In this document: piece by piece, positions 17,621 through 26,387 of the stretch
Layout of the letters: the number at the start of each line of letters is the position of its first letter
How positions within the stretch are numbered: the stretch's first letter is position 1
Origin: CAWDXG01 sp963822115
GTDB taxonomy: Bacteria > Myxococcota_A > Polyangia > Polyangiales > Polyangiaceae
DNA length: 64,000 bases
Direction: 5' to 3'
NCBI GenBank assembly: GCA_963822115.1
Contig: CAWGGM010000010.1
Span: forward strand, 248,001-312,000
Program-made: the position numbers and the translations under genes
The notes under the pieces: generated by a model
The model's input: only the letters and a program-made list of their open reading frames with translations
Told to the model about the DNA's origin: nothing
Databases searched by the model: none

Positions 17621-19675
17621 CTACGGCTTGTGAGGATGCTTCAGCGCGTAGTCCACGGCGCGCTTGAAAGTGAACAACTTCTGGGCGCCCGACACGAAGT
17701 AGCCGTTGATCACGAAGGCCGGTGTGCCGCTGATGTGCGCGCTTCGCGCGGCCTGCTGGTCGGCGCGGATCACGTCCTCGTGCGTCGAGCCATCTAGAGC
17801 CTTGCGGAACCGATCCATGTCCAGGCCAATCTGTGCCGCGTAGCGCTCGAGGGCGATCCGTTCCAGCCCACCCTGGACCGACTGGTTCGCGAACAGGAGG
17901 TCGTGCATCTTCCAGAAGCCGGGGGCGCCTTTCTGGGCGAACGCCTCCATCGCGGCCTCGGCGGCCATACGGGCGTGGGTGTGGAACGGCAGGGGGAAAT
18001 TGCGCCACACCAGGCGGATGCGCCCGGGGTAGGCCTTCTGCAGTGCGGCCATGGTCTTCTGCGCCCGCTTGGTGAACGGGCACTGGAAGTCCCCGAACTC
18101 CTGGATCAGGATCGGGGCGCGCCTCGCTCCCTTCGACGGGTTTTTCCTGGTGGGAGCCGCAACCTGGATCGCCTCGGGTGGTGGAGGCGTCTTCGCGTCC
18201 TTCATGATGTGCGCGTAGACCTGCGAGCGCGGGACGCCCTGCTTGATCAGGCTCTCCGCCTTGGCGAGCTGCGCGTCGATGACGGTCTCGAACTTCTCGA
18301 CGGGTTGGGCGCCGGTGACGCGATAGCCGTTGATGAAGAAGTGCGGCGTGCCGCGCGCGTTATAGTCGTCGGCGAGGTGCATGTCGGCTTCGACGAGCTT
18401 CTTGTACGAGAGCTTGTCGACAGCCCTCTTGACCCGTGCGGCGTTCAAGTGCAGCTCGGTTGCGAGCGCCGCGAGGTCCGCGTCGGTCAGTGCCGGTGCG
18501 CGCGCGTAGATCGCCTTGACGGCCCTGAAGAAGCCGGCGTCGCCCTGCTCCCGGCGCGCCTCCATGGCCAGCATCGCGGTCGGCATCGCGCGCCGGTGGA
18601 AGGGCAGCGGGTTGTTCTTGAACACGATGCGGAGCTTGCCGGGATAGTGCGTCATCAGCTGCGCCAGAGTGGCCTGGACGCGCTTGCAGAACGGGCACTG
18701 GAAGTCCGCGAACTCCACGATCGTGACGGGGGCGTTGCGGGGTCCGAGGACCGGCGAGTGTCCCACCGCGATCCGCCAGATCGTCGTATCTTCGGGCCGC
18801 GGCTTGCGGACTGGCACCGGCGGCTTGTCGACGTGGTTGGCGGCGACGCGACGCGCATACAGCTGGTCCGCAGGAACGCCGTTGGAACGAAGCACCTTGG
18901 TCCGCTGAAGCTCCGCGTCGATGACCTTGCGGAAGGTAGTGATGGGCTGTGCGCCTGCGACATCGATGCCGTTGACACGGAAATCCGGGGTTCCCCTGGC
19001 GCCGATGCGCCGGGCCAGCGCAAGGTCCGCGCTGACCGCGGCGCGCGCGTCATCTGCTGCCATGTGTTGCCTGAGCGCGCCGATGTCCACGCCAAGACCG
19101 AGCGCCCAGCGCTCGAGCGCTGCGTCCGACAGATCCTGCTGATCTGCATACACCTGCCCGACGAACGCGAAGAAGGCCTGCGAGCCGGCGATCTCGTAGA
19201 CGGACTGCGCAGCCAGCGCCGCGGACAGGGCGTGGGCATGGAACGGCAGCGGGTTGTGCTTGAAGACCAGCCTGAGCTGGTGCGGACCATATTGCCGACG
19301 GAGCGCCGCCAGCGTGCCCTCTGCCCGCGCACAGAACGGACACTGCAGATCGAGGAAAGCCACGATCGTCACGGGTGCCGTCGCGTCGCCCCACACCGGG
19401 TCGACAGACGAGACCGGCAACTCGTCGCTGGTCGGTTGGGCGTTGGTGGGAACCGCTGCGATGGCTCCGGTGTCGTTCTTGTCGCCGGCGGCCGGCACCT
19501 GAATGGCGGCTGTGGAGCTCGCCCTCGGCGCGGCTTCGGGCCTCGGCGCGGTTGCAGGCTTCGGCGCGGCTGCGCCGGCACAACCGGTCAGGACCCAGAA
19601 AGCCAGCGCCGCGAGCGAGACGGCACGCACAAGACCAGACCCCGATTCCATTCCCCACCGACGACGGGCTGACAT
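17621..19675 (-). CDS. Lipoprotein with three tandem DsbA-like thioredoxin domains
   Basis: 684 residues with signal peptide and lipobox LTGC (Cys 32). Domain 1 has CPFC at 112-115, domain 2 CPFC at 327-330, and domain 3 CPFT at 532-535, so the third has lost its resolving Cys. Each domain has its cis-Pro motif (GTPDF, GTPHF, GTPAF) and repeats the phrases LVFKHNPLPFHAHA, IVFKNNPLPFH and LVWRNFPLPFHTHA. Single DsbA/DSBA-like oxidoreductases form or shuffle periplasmic disulfides; three in series is unusual. ATG 19675 gives a basic n-region; ATG 19651 with GGTGGGGA is an alternative. Confidence 0.9.
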   Translation of the reverse strand: MSARRRWGMESGSGLVRAVSLAALAFWVLTGCAGAAAPKPATAPRPEAAPRASSTAAIQVPAAGDKNDTGAIAAVPTNAQPTSDELPVSSVDPVWGDATAPVTIVAFLDLQCPFCARAEGTLAALRRQYGPHQLRLVFKHNPLPFHAHALSAALAAQSVYEIAGSQAFFAFVGQVYADQQDLSDAALERWALGLGVDIGALRQHMAADDARAAVSADLALARRIGARGTPDFRVNGIDVAGAQPITTFRKVIDAELQRTKVLRSNGVPADQLYARRVAANHVDKPPVPVRKPRPEDTTIWRIAVGHSPVLGPRNAPVTIVEFADFQCPFCKRVQATLAQLMTHYPGKLRIVFKNNPLPFHRRAMPTAMLAMEARREQGDAGFFRAVKAIYARAPALTDADLAALATELHLNAARVKRAVDKLSYKKLVEADMHLADDYNARGTPHFFINGYRVTGAQPVEKFETVIDAQLAKAESLIKQGVPRSQVYAHIMKDAKTPPPPEAIQVAAPTRKNPSKGARRAPILIQEFGDFQCPFTKRAQKTMAALQKAYPGRIRLVWRNFPLPFHTHARMAAEAAMEAFAQKGAPGFWKMHDLLFANQSVQGGLERIALERYAAQIGLDMDRFRKALDGSTHEDVIRADQQAARSAHISGTPAFVINGYFVSGAQKLFTFKRAVDYALKHPHKP

Positions 19676-19846
19676 GGACACATGTATCTCACCGCGGCGC
19701 CGTGGCGCGCAAGCGATGCCCGGCCCGTGGGTGACCAGGCTCAGGTCGTCGCGCGAGCGCAGCACAGCTTGCCCAGCAGCGAAGGCACACCGGCGGCGGA
19801 AGCAGGTTGTCGCACGAAGCGACGCCACGAGGTTCCGGCGCAAGGC

Positions 19847-20335
19847 CTAGCGGACCTGGACGACCTCGTACTGTCGCACTCGCCCGGCCAGCGTCAGCTC
19901 GAAGCTGTCGCCCGCACGCTTGCCGATCAAGGCGCGGCCGACCGGAGAACTGGGCGTCAGGAGCTGCACTTCGACGCCGCCGGCCTGCACACGCTGACCG
20001 CCCGCGGCGGGAACGAGGAAGTAGTGGCGCTCGGCGCCGTCGACATCGACGCTGACCAGCGCCGATAGTGCGACGGGATCGTCGGACCCGAACGACCTGA
20101 GCTCGAGGTACGACAGCCGGGTGACCGCGTCCTCGGTCTCTTCCACGCGTGCTGCCTGCCCGCGGGCGAGGTAGCTCGCCTCCAGACCGCGCGTGTCCTT
20201 GTCGTTCTCGGCGCGGCTCTCCTCGTGGATGGCGCCCTCGCGCGTCTGGCGCGCCGACTCTCTGAGCGCCTGCGCCTCGTCGCGCAGTCGTGCCACCGCC
20301 GCTTCGATCAACAGCGCCTTGTCCACGTCCGCCAT
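19847..20335 (-). CDS. GreA/GreB-family factor
   Basis: 162 residues starting MADVDKALLIEAAVARLRDE. The N-terminal half is a long charged helical region as in the Gre coiled coil; the C-terminal half has the FKBP-like Gre domain, with VQLLTPSSPVGRALIGKRAG and DSFEL matching the SPxGxALlGkk signature. Classic Gre proteins bind RNA polymerase and stimulate transcript cleavage. This one has a divergent N-terminal part (AIHEESRAENDKDTRGLEAS retains the acidic tip-like EE/END/DTRGLE residues), so it may be a Gre-like regulator instead of canonical GreA. Confidence 0.85.
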   Translation of the reverse strand: MADVDKALLIEAAVARLRDEAQALRESARQTREGAIHEESRAENDKDTRGLEASYLARGQAARVEETEDAVTRLSYLELRSFGSDDPVALSALVSVDVDGAERHYFLVPAAGGQRVQAGGVEVQLLTPSSPVGRALIGKRAGDSFELTLAGRVRQYEVVQVR

Positions 20336-20414
20336 CGGCCTCCCGAGAGTAACCGAGCTTGACCACAGGTGCTCGGTTGACGCGCTGGTCCATAGCGGAT
20401 TGACTGCCGTCGCG

Positions 20415-21259
20415 ATGCGCACGTTTCTCTACCTGCTTGCGCTCCTTTCGCTCGTCTCCTGCGGGCACCCACCCAAAGCGGCGCCGCCGCCGAAGTCGCC
20501 GCACCGTGACGCCCACAGGAAGCACGAGCGCATGTTCAGCGGCGAGCTGCCGCTCTTCGCGCGGGGGCTCGACGCGAAGCAACTGGACGCGCTTGAAGCG
20601 TCGAAAGGTGCAATCGCCCTGCTGTTCGTCGGCCCGATGGCACGGCGCCGCCAGCTCTACGAGGCCGCGCAGGGTCTGGCGCGCGACCTGGCGACCCGGA
20701 CCCGCGGCGTGATCTGGAACGAGGAGACCCGCGAAGCCTACTCCCTGCGGCAATGGGACGTGCGCAGGGCGGACGCGCTCGCCAACCCGCCGGACATGCG
20801 GACCCAGGTCAAGATCGACGCCTATCGTGAAGACGACGGGCTCGCCCGCCTGGTCACCCTCGGCATGGTGCAGTTCAATCTCCCCGACGTCACCATCCGC
20901 CATGTGCCCGTCTCGATGACGCGGTCGGCCGGAACGCTCGTGAACCTCGTCTGCCAGACGCTCCGCGAACGCGGAGCACGGGGTCTTCCGGGACAGCTCA
21001 CGCTCGACATCCCGCATCTCCGGAGTCCAACTTTCCGGGCAAGCCTGCAGCGCGGGCTGAAGCGTGGCGCCCCTGGCGGGGGAGCACCATCTACGGGATC
21101 CTGCGGAACGAGCCCGAGATCGTCCCCGGTCTCAAGGCGGGCGCGCACGTCGAGGTCCGGCAGGACGACGTGTTCGACTACACCTTCCGACACGAAGACG
21201 GTACCAAGGAAGGCAACGAGACAGGTGCGATCATCGAACGTCGCAGCCGCTCGCACTGA
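20415..21259 (+). pseudogene. DUF2314-containing lipoprotein, frameshifted near 21012
   Basis: Starts MRTFLYLLALLSLVSCGHPP with lipobox VSC. The frame runs through a mixed alpha/beta domain to LTLDIP near 21012, then the sensible coding moves to another frame: ESNFPGKPAARAEAWRPWRG, STIYGILRNEPEIVPGLKAG and VFDYTFRHEDGTKEGNETGA, ending at TGA 21257-21259. That second part has the DUF2314 pattern. One missing base in the run atcccgcatctccgg would explain it. The product, if intact, would be a periplasmic lipoprotein of about 280 residues of unknown role. Confidence 0.75.
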
Positions 21260-21315
21260 ACGTCTTCGATCGCGGAGCTTGACATCGATTCAGCCGAGCC
21301 CGCACGCTGATCGCC

Positions 21316-22887
21316 GTGCGCATCCGGTATGCCGCTCTTGTCGTCGCCTGCGCCGTGGCGTTTGCCTACGGCTGCAGCGGCAGCAGCAGCGCCGGGCCGG
21401 CGCGGAGCGACGCTTCGAGCGACGGCACGTCTTCCGCCGGTTCGCCATCGCCCGATTCGGGAACCGGTGGAGGCGCTGCCGACGCCGATAGCGACAGCAC
21501 TGCGGGCGGCAGCAGCGCAGGCGGCAATGCCGGAAGCGGCACGGCGGGCAGCGCCGGCTCGGGGCCGTGCACCACGCGCATCAGCTACGGCGATGCCTGG
21601 ATCCACCCCTCCAACCATCCCGCCCAGTTCGACGACGTGACCGGCACGGTCAGCTGGGACGGCTCCTGCACCGACAGCGGTTCGAACTCCACGGCCACGC
21701 TCTCGAACGGCTGGAAGCCGGTCTTTGCCGGCCATGACGCCTGCGTGATGGCGCTCGACACGACGTGCCCCGGCGCATCGAAATGCACGACGCGCATCAC
21801 CTACGGCAGCGGTTGGCTCCACCCCGCCAATCATCCCGCGCAGTACGACGACGTCGCCGGACGCGTCTTCTGGAATCGAGCGTGCGCTTCACAGGGCGGC
21901 ACGTCGTACGCCACGCTGTCGAACGGCTGGGCTCCGCACTTCAGCGGCGGCTGCGCGCTGTCCTTCCGCTACATGGGCTGCGGCGGCCTGTACGAAAACG
22001 CGGTCATCCCGACCGGCTGCGCGGACCCCGGCGTCATCCGCGACGGCAAGCAGTACATCGTCGCCTGCACCAGCGGCAACGCGACGAATGCCTTCCCGCT
22101 CCGCACCTCGCCTGATCTCGTGCACTGGAAGAGCGCGGGAGCGATCTTCCCTTCGGCGCAGAAGCCCTCGTGGGCCAAGGGCGATTTCTGGGCGCCCGAG
22201 ATCCACAAGGTCGGAAGCCACTACGTCGCCTACTTCACCGCGCGCGCCCAGGACGGGCAGCTCTCGGTCGGCGCCGCCACCGCGTCGAGTCCACTCGGGC
22301 CGTTCACCGACATCGGGCAGCCGCTGGTGCACGACACGACCCTGGGCATGATTGACCCGAGCGAGTTTCAGGACGCGAGCGGCACGCCGTACCTGGTCTG
22401 GAAGGCCGACGGCAACGCGGTCGGCAAGCCGACTCCGATCTACGGCCAGAAGCTCTCGGCGAACGGCACGTCGCTGACGGGCTCGCGCGTCCAGCTCATC
22501 GTCAACGACCGGGCCTGGGAAGGCAACGTGGTGGAAGGGCCGTGGGTCGTCGCGCACGGCGGCTCGTACTACCTCTTCTACAGCGGCAACGCCTACTACA
22601 ACGGGACGTACGCCGTCGGTGTCGCGCGCGCGAGCTCGCCGCTCGGGCCCTACCAGAAAGCCGGCGCGCCGATCCTCACCAGCAGCAGCCAGTGGATCGG
22701 ACCGGGCCACTGCTCCGTCGTCGATACGCCCGTCGGCGACAGCTACATGGTCTATCACGCCTGGCAGAGCGGCCACGTGAACGGCCCGGGGGATCATCGC
22801 CTGATGCTGCTCGACGCCGTGCGCTGGAGCGGCGGCTGGCCGTCGGTGCCCGAAGCGCCGTCGCAGCACTCACGACCGATGCCCTGA
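21316..22887 (+). CDS. GH43-family glycoside hydrolase, lipid-anchored
   Basis: 523 residues from GTG 21316. The lipobox is AYGC, followed by a Ser/Gly/Asp linker. Residues about 85-215 hold two copies of a ~65-residue Cys-containing module (CTTRISYGDAWIHPSNHPAQ and CTTRITYGSGWLHPANHPAQ), perhaps carbohydrate-binding. The catalytic five-bladed propeller follows, with the expected acids in CADPGVIRDG, GMIDPSEFQD and NVVEGPWVV. Family 43 enzymes cleave arabinan or xylan side chains, so this is probably a plant-polysaccharide enzyme displayed on the cell. Substrate unproven. Confidence 0.88.
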   Translation: MRIRYAALVVACAVAFAYGCSGSSSAGPARSDASSDGTSSAGSPSPDSGTGGGAADADSDSTAGGSSAGGNAGSGTAGSAGSGPCTTRISYGDAWIHPSNHPAQFDDVTGTVSWDGSCTDSGSNSTATLSNGWKPVFAGHDACVMALDTTCPGASKCTTRITYGSGWLHPANHPAQYDDVAGRVFWNRACASQGGTSYATLSNGWAPHFSGGCALSFRYMGCGGLYENAVIPTGCADPGVIRDGKQYIVACTSGNATNAFPLRTSPDLVHWKSAGAIFPSAQKPSWAKGDFWAPEIHKVGSHYVAYFTARAQDGQLSVGAATASSPLGPFTDIGQPLVHDTTLGMIDPSEFQDASGTPYLVWKADGNAVGKPTPIYGQKLSANGTSLTGSRVQLIVNDRAWEGNVVEGPWVVAHGGSYYLFYSGNAYYNGTYAVGVARASSPLGPYQKAGAPILTSSSQWIGPGHCSVVDTPVGDSYMVYHAWQSGHVNGPGDHRLMLLDAVRWSGGWPSVPEAPSQHSRPMP

Positions 22888-22908
22888 ACATGCCGCTGCT
22901 CGCGCCTG

Positions 22909-24024
22909 TCAGGTCGGGCAGGGCAGCGCGGCCATGCACCGGCACACGCCGAGGGCGCAGTAGTAGGCGGGCGGGCACGTCCGGCCGCAGCCCCCGCAGT
23001 TCAGCGAGTCGGTCTGGACATCCGTCTCGCAGCCGTCGGCGGGCTTGCCGTTGCAGTCCTTGTAGCCGGAAGCACAGCTCAGCTGACATGCACCGCCGGA
23101 GCAGGACGGGGTGGCGTGGTTGGTGCTGCACTTCACGCCACACTTGCCGCAGTTGGACACGCTGCTGCTGGTGTTCGTCTCGCAACCGTTCTTCGCGTCG
23201 CCGTCGCAGTTGCCGTAGCCGTCCATGCACAGAATGTTGCACTGGCCGCCGGAACAGCTCGGTACGCCGTTGGTGGCGCTGCACTTCTGGCCGCAGCCTC
23301 CGCAGTTCAGGACGTCCGTGGTCGCATCGACTTCGCAGCCGTTGCTCGCATCGCCATCGCAGTCCAGAAAGCCGGGCTCGCAGCTGTCGAACGTACAGCT
23401 GCCCGCGCTGCAGGTTGCCTTGGCGTGCGGCAACGCGCACTGGTTGCCGCAGAATCCGCAGTTGTCGACGCTCGTCATGAGATCGGTCGAGCAGGACTTG
23501 TCCCCGTTGCAGTCGGCCTTTCCGGCAGGGCAGGAGTTCACGACGCAGGTGCCCTGGTCGCAGCTGAAGTTGGTGGTGCCACCCCCGGCCGCACAATCGT
23601 GTGCGCAGCTGCCGCAATTTGTCGGGTCCGCGCTGACGTTGGTCTCGCAGCCGTCCGCTGGATCGTTGTTGCAGTCGGCGTAGCCGGGGTTGCAGCTCTT
23701 GATGGCACATCCTGCGGGCCCGCAGTCCGCCACGGCGTTGGGGAGCGTGCAGGGCGAGCAGCTGCTCGAGTTGCAGCCCACAGCGGGGTCGCTGCGCGAC
23801 ACGCAGTTGCCTGCGCAGACCTTCTGATCGTTGGTCGGGAAGCAAGCCCCGCCTCCGGCCCCGCCACTGCCCTGCCCCGCATCCGCGCCGCCAGCTGCGC
23901 CTTCAACACTGGCGTCGGCATTTCCGCTGCCGCTGCCGCCGGACGACAGCTTGTCCAACGAGGATGGGGACAACGAGCAGGCGCTCAGCGCCAGAGCGCA
24001 CACCACGGCGAATGCGCGGATCAC
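22909..24024 (-). CDS. Cys-rich repeat lipoprotein
   Basis: 371 residues starting MIRAFAVVCALALSACSLSP, lipobox SAC. After a Gly/Ser/Ala linker come about seven tandem ~45-residue repeats of the form GYADCNNDPADGCETNVSAD then NCGSCAHDC, with roughly eight Cys each. This repeat is common in Myxococcota and looks like a disulfide-stabilised stalk of a surface protein. The closely related repeats evolve by duplication. It converges with the GH43 gene (22 bp gap). Confidence 0.85.
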   Translation of the reverse strand: MIRAFAVVCALALSACSLSPSSLDKLSSGGSGSGNADASVEGAAGGADAGQGSGGAGGGACFPTNDQKVCAGNCVSRSDPAVGCNSSSCSPCTLPNAVADCGPAGCAIKSCNPGYADCNNDPADGCETNVSADPTNCGSCAHDCAAGGGTTNFSCDQGTCVVNSCPAGKADCNGDKSCSTDLMTSVDNCGFCGNQCALPHAKATCSAGSCTFDSCEPGFLDCDGDASNGCEVDATTDVLNCGGCGQKCSATNGVPSCSGGQCNILCMDGYGNCDGDAKNGCETNTSSSVSNCGKCGVKCSTNHATPSCSGGACQLSCASGYKDCNGKPADGCETDVQTDSLNCGGCGRTCPPAYYCALGVCRCMAALPCPT

Positions 24025-24067
24025 GGCTTCGAAGCGTAGCGGACGGCCAGGGGCAGCAACAAGCTAC

Positions 24068-24082
24068 TCCAGTATTACTGGA
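24068..24082. promoter_or_regulatory. 7-1-7 inverted repeat TCCAGTA-T-TACTGGA
   Basis: A perfect 7-bp inverted repeat with one central base, unusually AT-balanced for this region. It lies 44 bp upstream of the Cys-rich lipoprotein start and 188 bp upstream of the bufferin precursor start, between the divergent genes. The 7-1-7 layout is that of Fur-superfamily operators, but the bases differ from Fur, Zur and PerR consensus, so the regulator is unknown. Confidence 0.45.
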
Positions 24083-24269
24083 ATCTCGATACGTCGGGCC
24101 CGACGCAAACCGCCGCCAGATACGGATTGACGGGCGTCAACCATTCGACAAGCCTCGAATTGGAAAAGAAGTGCGGCCGCGGGTGTAACGACTCGGCGAG
24201 AGGCCCGTACGTACCAGCACGCGCTCGACCCGGGCGCGCGCTCACGAAACCTGGAAGAGGGAACACTAC

Positions 24270-24527
24270 ATGAACATCAAGAACACTCTGTTGACGGCGG
24301 CGGTTGGCGGGATCCTCGCGGGGGTCACGGGTTGTGCGGGCGGCGGAACGCCCAAGGCGAATGCCCCCGACGCCCCGGCAGCGAGCAGCATGCCTGCTGG
24401 AGAGCCGGCGGCCGCGCCGGCCAAAGGCTCCTGCTCGGGCATGAACTCGGCGCCCGCGGCGGCTCCCGAGAAGCACTCCTGCACGGGCATGAAGAGCGGC
24501 GGCGACGCGCCAGCGCCGGCCAACTGA
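24270..24527 (+). CDS. bufA: Bufferin-like precursor peptide (BufA-type)
   Basis: 85 residues starting MNIKNTLLTAAVGGILAGVT, then GCAGGG, a signal sequence possibly with lipobox. The mature part has two Cys-containing words, GSCSGMNS and HSCTGMKS, in an Ala/Pro/Gly background. Bufferins are small secreted peptides whose cysteines are converted by a DUF692 enzyme so that they can hold copper or other metals. The two following genes encode exactly those partner families, which decides the call. AGAGGGAA precedes the ATG. Fewer core cysteines than typical bufferins is an oddity. Confidence 0.75.
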   Translation: MNIKNTLLTAAVGGILAGVTGCAGGGTPKANAPDAPAASSMPAGEPAAAPAKGSCSGMNSAPAAAPEKHSCTGMKSGGDAPAPAN

Positions 24528-24629
24528 GAGCGCCCAGGCGTCCGCCGCTGGAGGGCACAACGCTCTGTGGCGGCGGACGCAGCGAGCCGCATCGACAATC
24601 CAACGCGGCACGGATCGCGCCGGACGACC

Positions 24630-25460
24630 ATGGGAAATCGATTCGACATGCCGGATCTGGGCGTTGGGCTCGGACTGCGCACGGTGCATTACTCGCACAT
24701 CGTCGAGGCTCGACCTTCCGTCGACTTCTTCGAGATCCTCAGCGAAAACTACATGCACACGTCCGGCAGACCGCTGGACTACCTGGACGCCGTCGCCGAG
24801 CGCTACCCGATCGTGATGCACGGTGTGTCGATGTCGATCGGCTCGACCGATCCGCTCGATCGCGACTACCTTGCCGGGCTCCGCGCCCTGAGGGACAGGA
24901 GCGGGGCGCGTTGGGTCTCCGATCATCTGTGCTGGACCGGCGTGGCCGGAAAGAACACACACGACCTGTTGCCGCTGCCCTACACGGAGGAGGCGCTCGA
25001 GCACGTGAGCGCGCGCGTCCGCGAGGTGCAGGACCACCTCGGCGCTCCGCTGGCACTGGAGAACCCTTCCACCTATGCGGAGCTCGCCGGAGCCAGCATG
25101 CCCGAGTGGGAGTTTCTGGGCCGGCTCGCCGAGGACGCCGACTGCGCGATCCTGCTCGACGTGAACAACGTCTACGTCTCGTCGAAGAACCACGGCTTCG
25201 ACCCGATGACGTACCTCGATGCCGTGCCCTACGACCGCGTCGTGCAGTTCCATATCGCCGGGCACACCGATCACGGCACGCACATCATCGACTCGCACAT
25301 CGGACCGGTCATCGATCCCGTGTGGCGTCTGCTGGCCGTCGCGCACGCGCGGGCGGGCGGAGCGTCCGTGCTGCTCGAGTGGGACGCGGAGATCCCCGGC
25401 TTCGACGAGACGCACGCCGAAGCGCTCCGCGCGCACGAGTTCATCGGAGCGGGCGCGTGA
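24630..25460 (+). CDS. bufB: DUF692 multinuclear iron oxidase (BufB/MbnB-type)
   Basis: 276 residues. It has the DUF692 (MNIO) TIM-barrel motifs: VDFFEILSENYMH, YPIVMHGVSMSIGS, WVSDHLCWTG, LALENPSTYAEL, LLDVNNVYVSSKNHG, VVQFHIAGHTDHGTHIIDSH and LLEWDAEIPGFDET. The His, Glu, Asp and Asn residues in these motifs bind the iron cluster. The enzyme oxidises cysteines of the precursor (oxazolone/thioamide or thiooxazole chemistry in known members). ATG 24630 follows the precursor stop by about 100 bp; its stop overlaps the next gene by 4 bp. Confidence 0.92.
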   Translation: MGNRFDMPDLGVGLGLRTVHYSHIVEARPSVDFFEILSENYMHTSGRPLDYLDAVAERYPIVMHGVSMSIGSTDPLDRDYLAGLRALRDRSGARWVSDHLCWTGVAGKNTHDLLPLPYTEEALEHVSARVREVQDHLGAPLALENPSTYAELAGASMPEWEFLGRLAEDADCAILLDVNNVYVSSKNHGFDPMTYLDAVPYDRVVQFHIAGHTDHGTHIIDSHIGPVIDPVWRLLAVAHARAGGASVLLEWDAEIPGFDETHAEALRAHEFIGAGA

Positions 25461-26380
25461 AGCGACAGGCCACCGCGGACGCGATCGGCACGCACGAACG
25501 GGCGAGCGCCACGCCGGCGCGCGCCGACCCGTCCGCACAGGCGCGTCACGGGGCTGCCCCCGCGTGGTTGCCCGCGAAGCTGGATCTGCGCGCACACCAG
25601 CGCTGGTTTTCCAACGTCATCACCACGCCCGAGTCGGAGCCCGCGCCGGTGGACGAACACTCCGCAACGGTACTGGTGACCCCGAGCGCCACGCTCGGCG
25701 CGCTCGAGCGGCTGGAAATCTACCGGCGGAGCTACCACGCGCGGCTCATCGAGTGCCTCGTCGACGACTACCCGGTGCTGCAGCACCACCTCGGCGCCGA
25801 GCGATTCGAGTCGCTGTGCCGGAGCTACATCGCGCGCTTCCCCTCGACGGGCCCGGACCTCAACGTGTTCGGCCGGCACATGGCAGAGCTGTGCCGCAGC
25901 GCGGCGCTGCCCGATGCCGGGTTCGCCGCCGCTCTGGCAACGCTGGAGTGGGCAATCGTGCAGGTGATCCACGCGCCGACGGCCAGTGTCATCACCGAGG
26001 CGGATCTCGGCCGCGTACCGGCAGATCGCTGGGGCGACGCGCAGCTGGTCGTCAATCCGTCGCTCCGCATCCTGCACCTCGGCTATCCGGCGAACGCCTA
26101 CCTGCAGGCATTCCGCCTTGGACAATCACCCGCGCTGCCCTCCCCGACCGCGAGCAGCGTCGCGGTCTATCGCACCGGCACGACCATCTGGCGCATGGAG
26201 CTCGCGCCCGCAGCGGTGGTTCTTTTCGAAGCACTGGCGGATGGCGAAACCCTTGGCGCCGCGCTCGAGCGCACCGCGCCTGTGCTCGAAGCCGCAACCG
26301 AAAGCGAGGCGGCGCAGATGGTCATGGGCTGGTTTACCAACGGCGTAGCCAGCGGGCTCTTCTCGGACGTGCGCGCGTAG
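25457..26380 (+). CDS. bufC: DUF2063 partner protein (BufC-type)
   Basis: 307 residues from GTG 25457, overlapping the DUF692 stop as GTGA, so translation is coupled. The first half carries the DUF2063 pattern: RLEIYRRSYHARLIECLVDD, YPVLQHHLGAERFESLCRSY and TGPDLNVFGRHMAELCRSAA. The second half is the C-terminal winged-helix-like domain (VFEALADGETLGAALERT-type). In MNIO systems this family recognises the precursor leader and guides it to the enzyme. The start region is Ala/Arg-rich and slightly longer than usual. Confidence 0.9.
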   Translation: MKRQATADAIGTHERASATPARADPSAQARHGAAPAWLPAKLDLRAHQRWFSNVITTPESEPAPVDEHSATVLVTPSATLGALERLEIYRRSYHARLIECLVDDYPVLQHHLGAERFESLCRSYIARFPSTGPDLNVFGRHMAELCRSAALPDAGFAAALATLEWAIVQVIHAPTASVITEADLGRVPADRWGDAQLVVNPSLRILHLGYPANAYLQAFRLGQSPALPSPTASSVAVYRTGTTIWRMELAPAAVVLFEALADGETLGAALERTAPVLEAATESEAAQMVMGWFTNGVASGLFSDVRA

Positions 26381-26387
26381 CCCCAGC

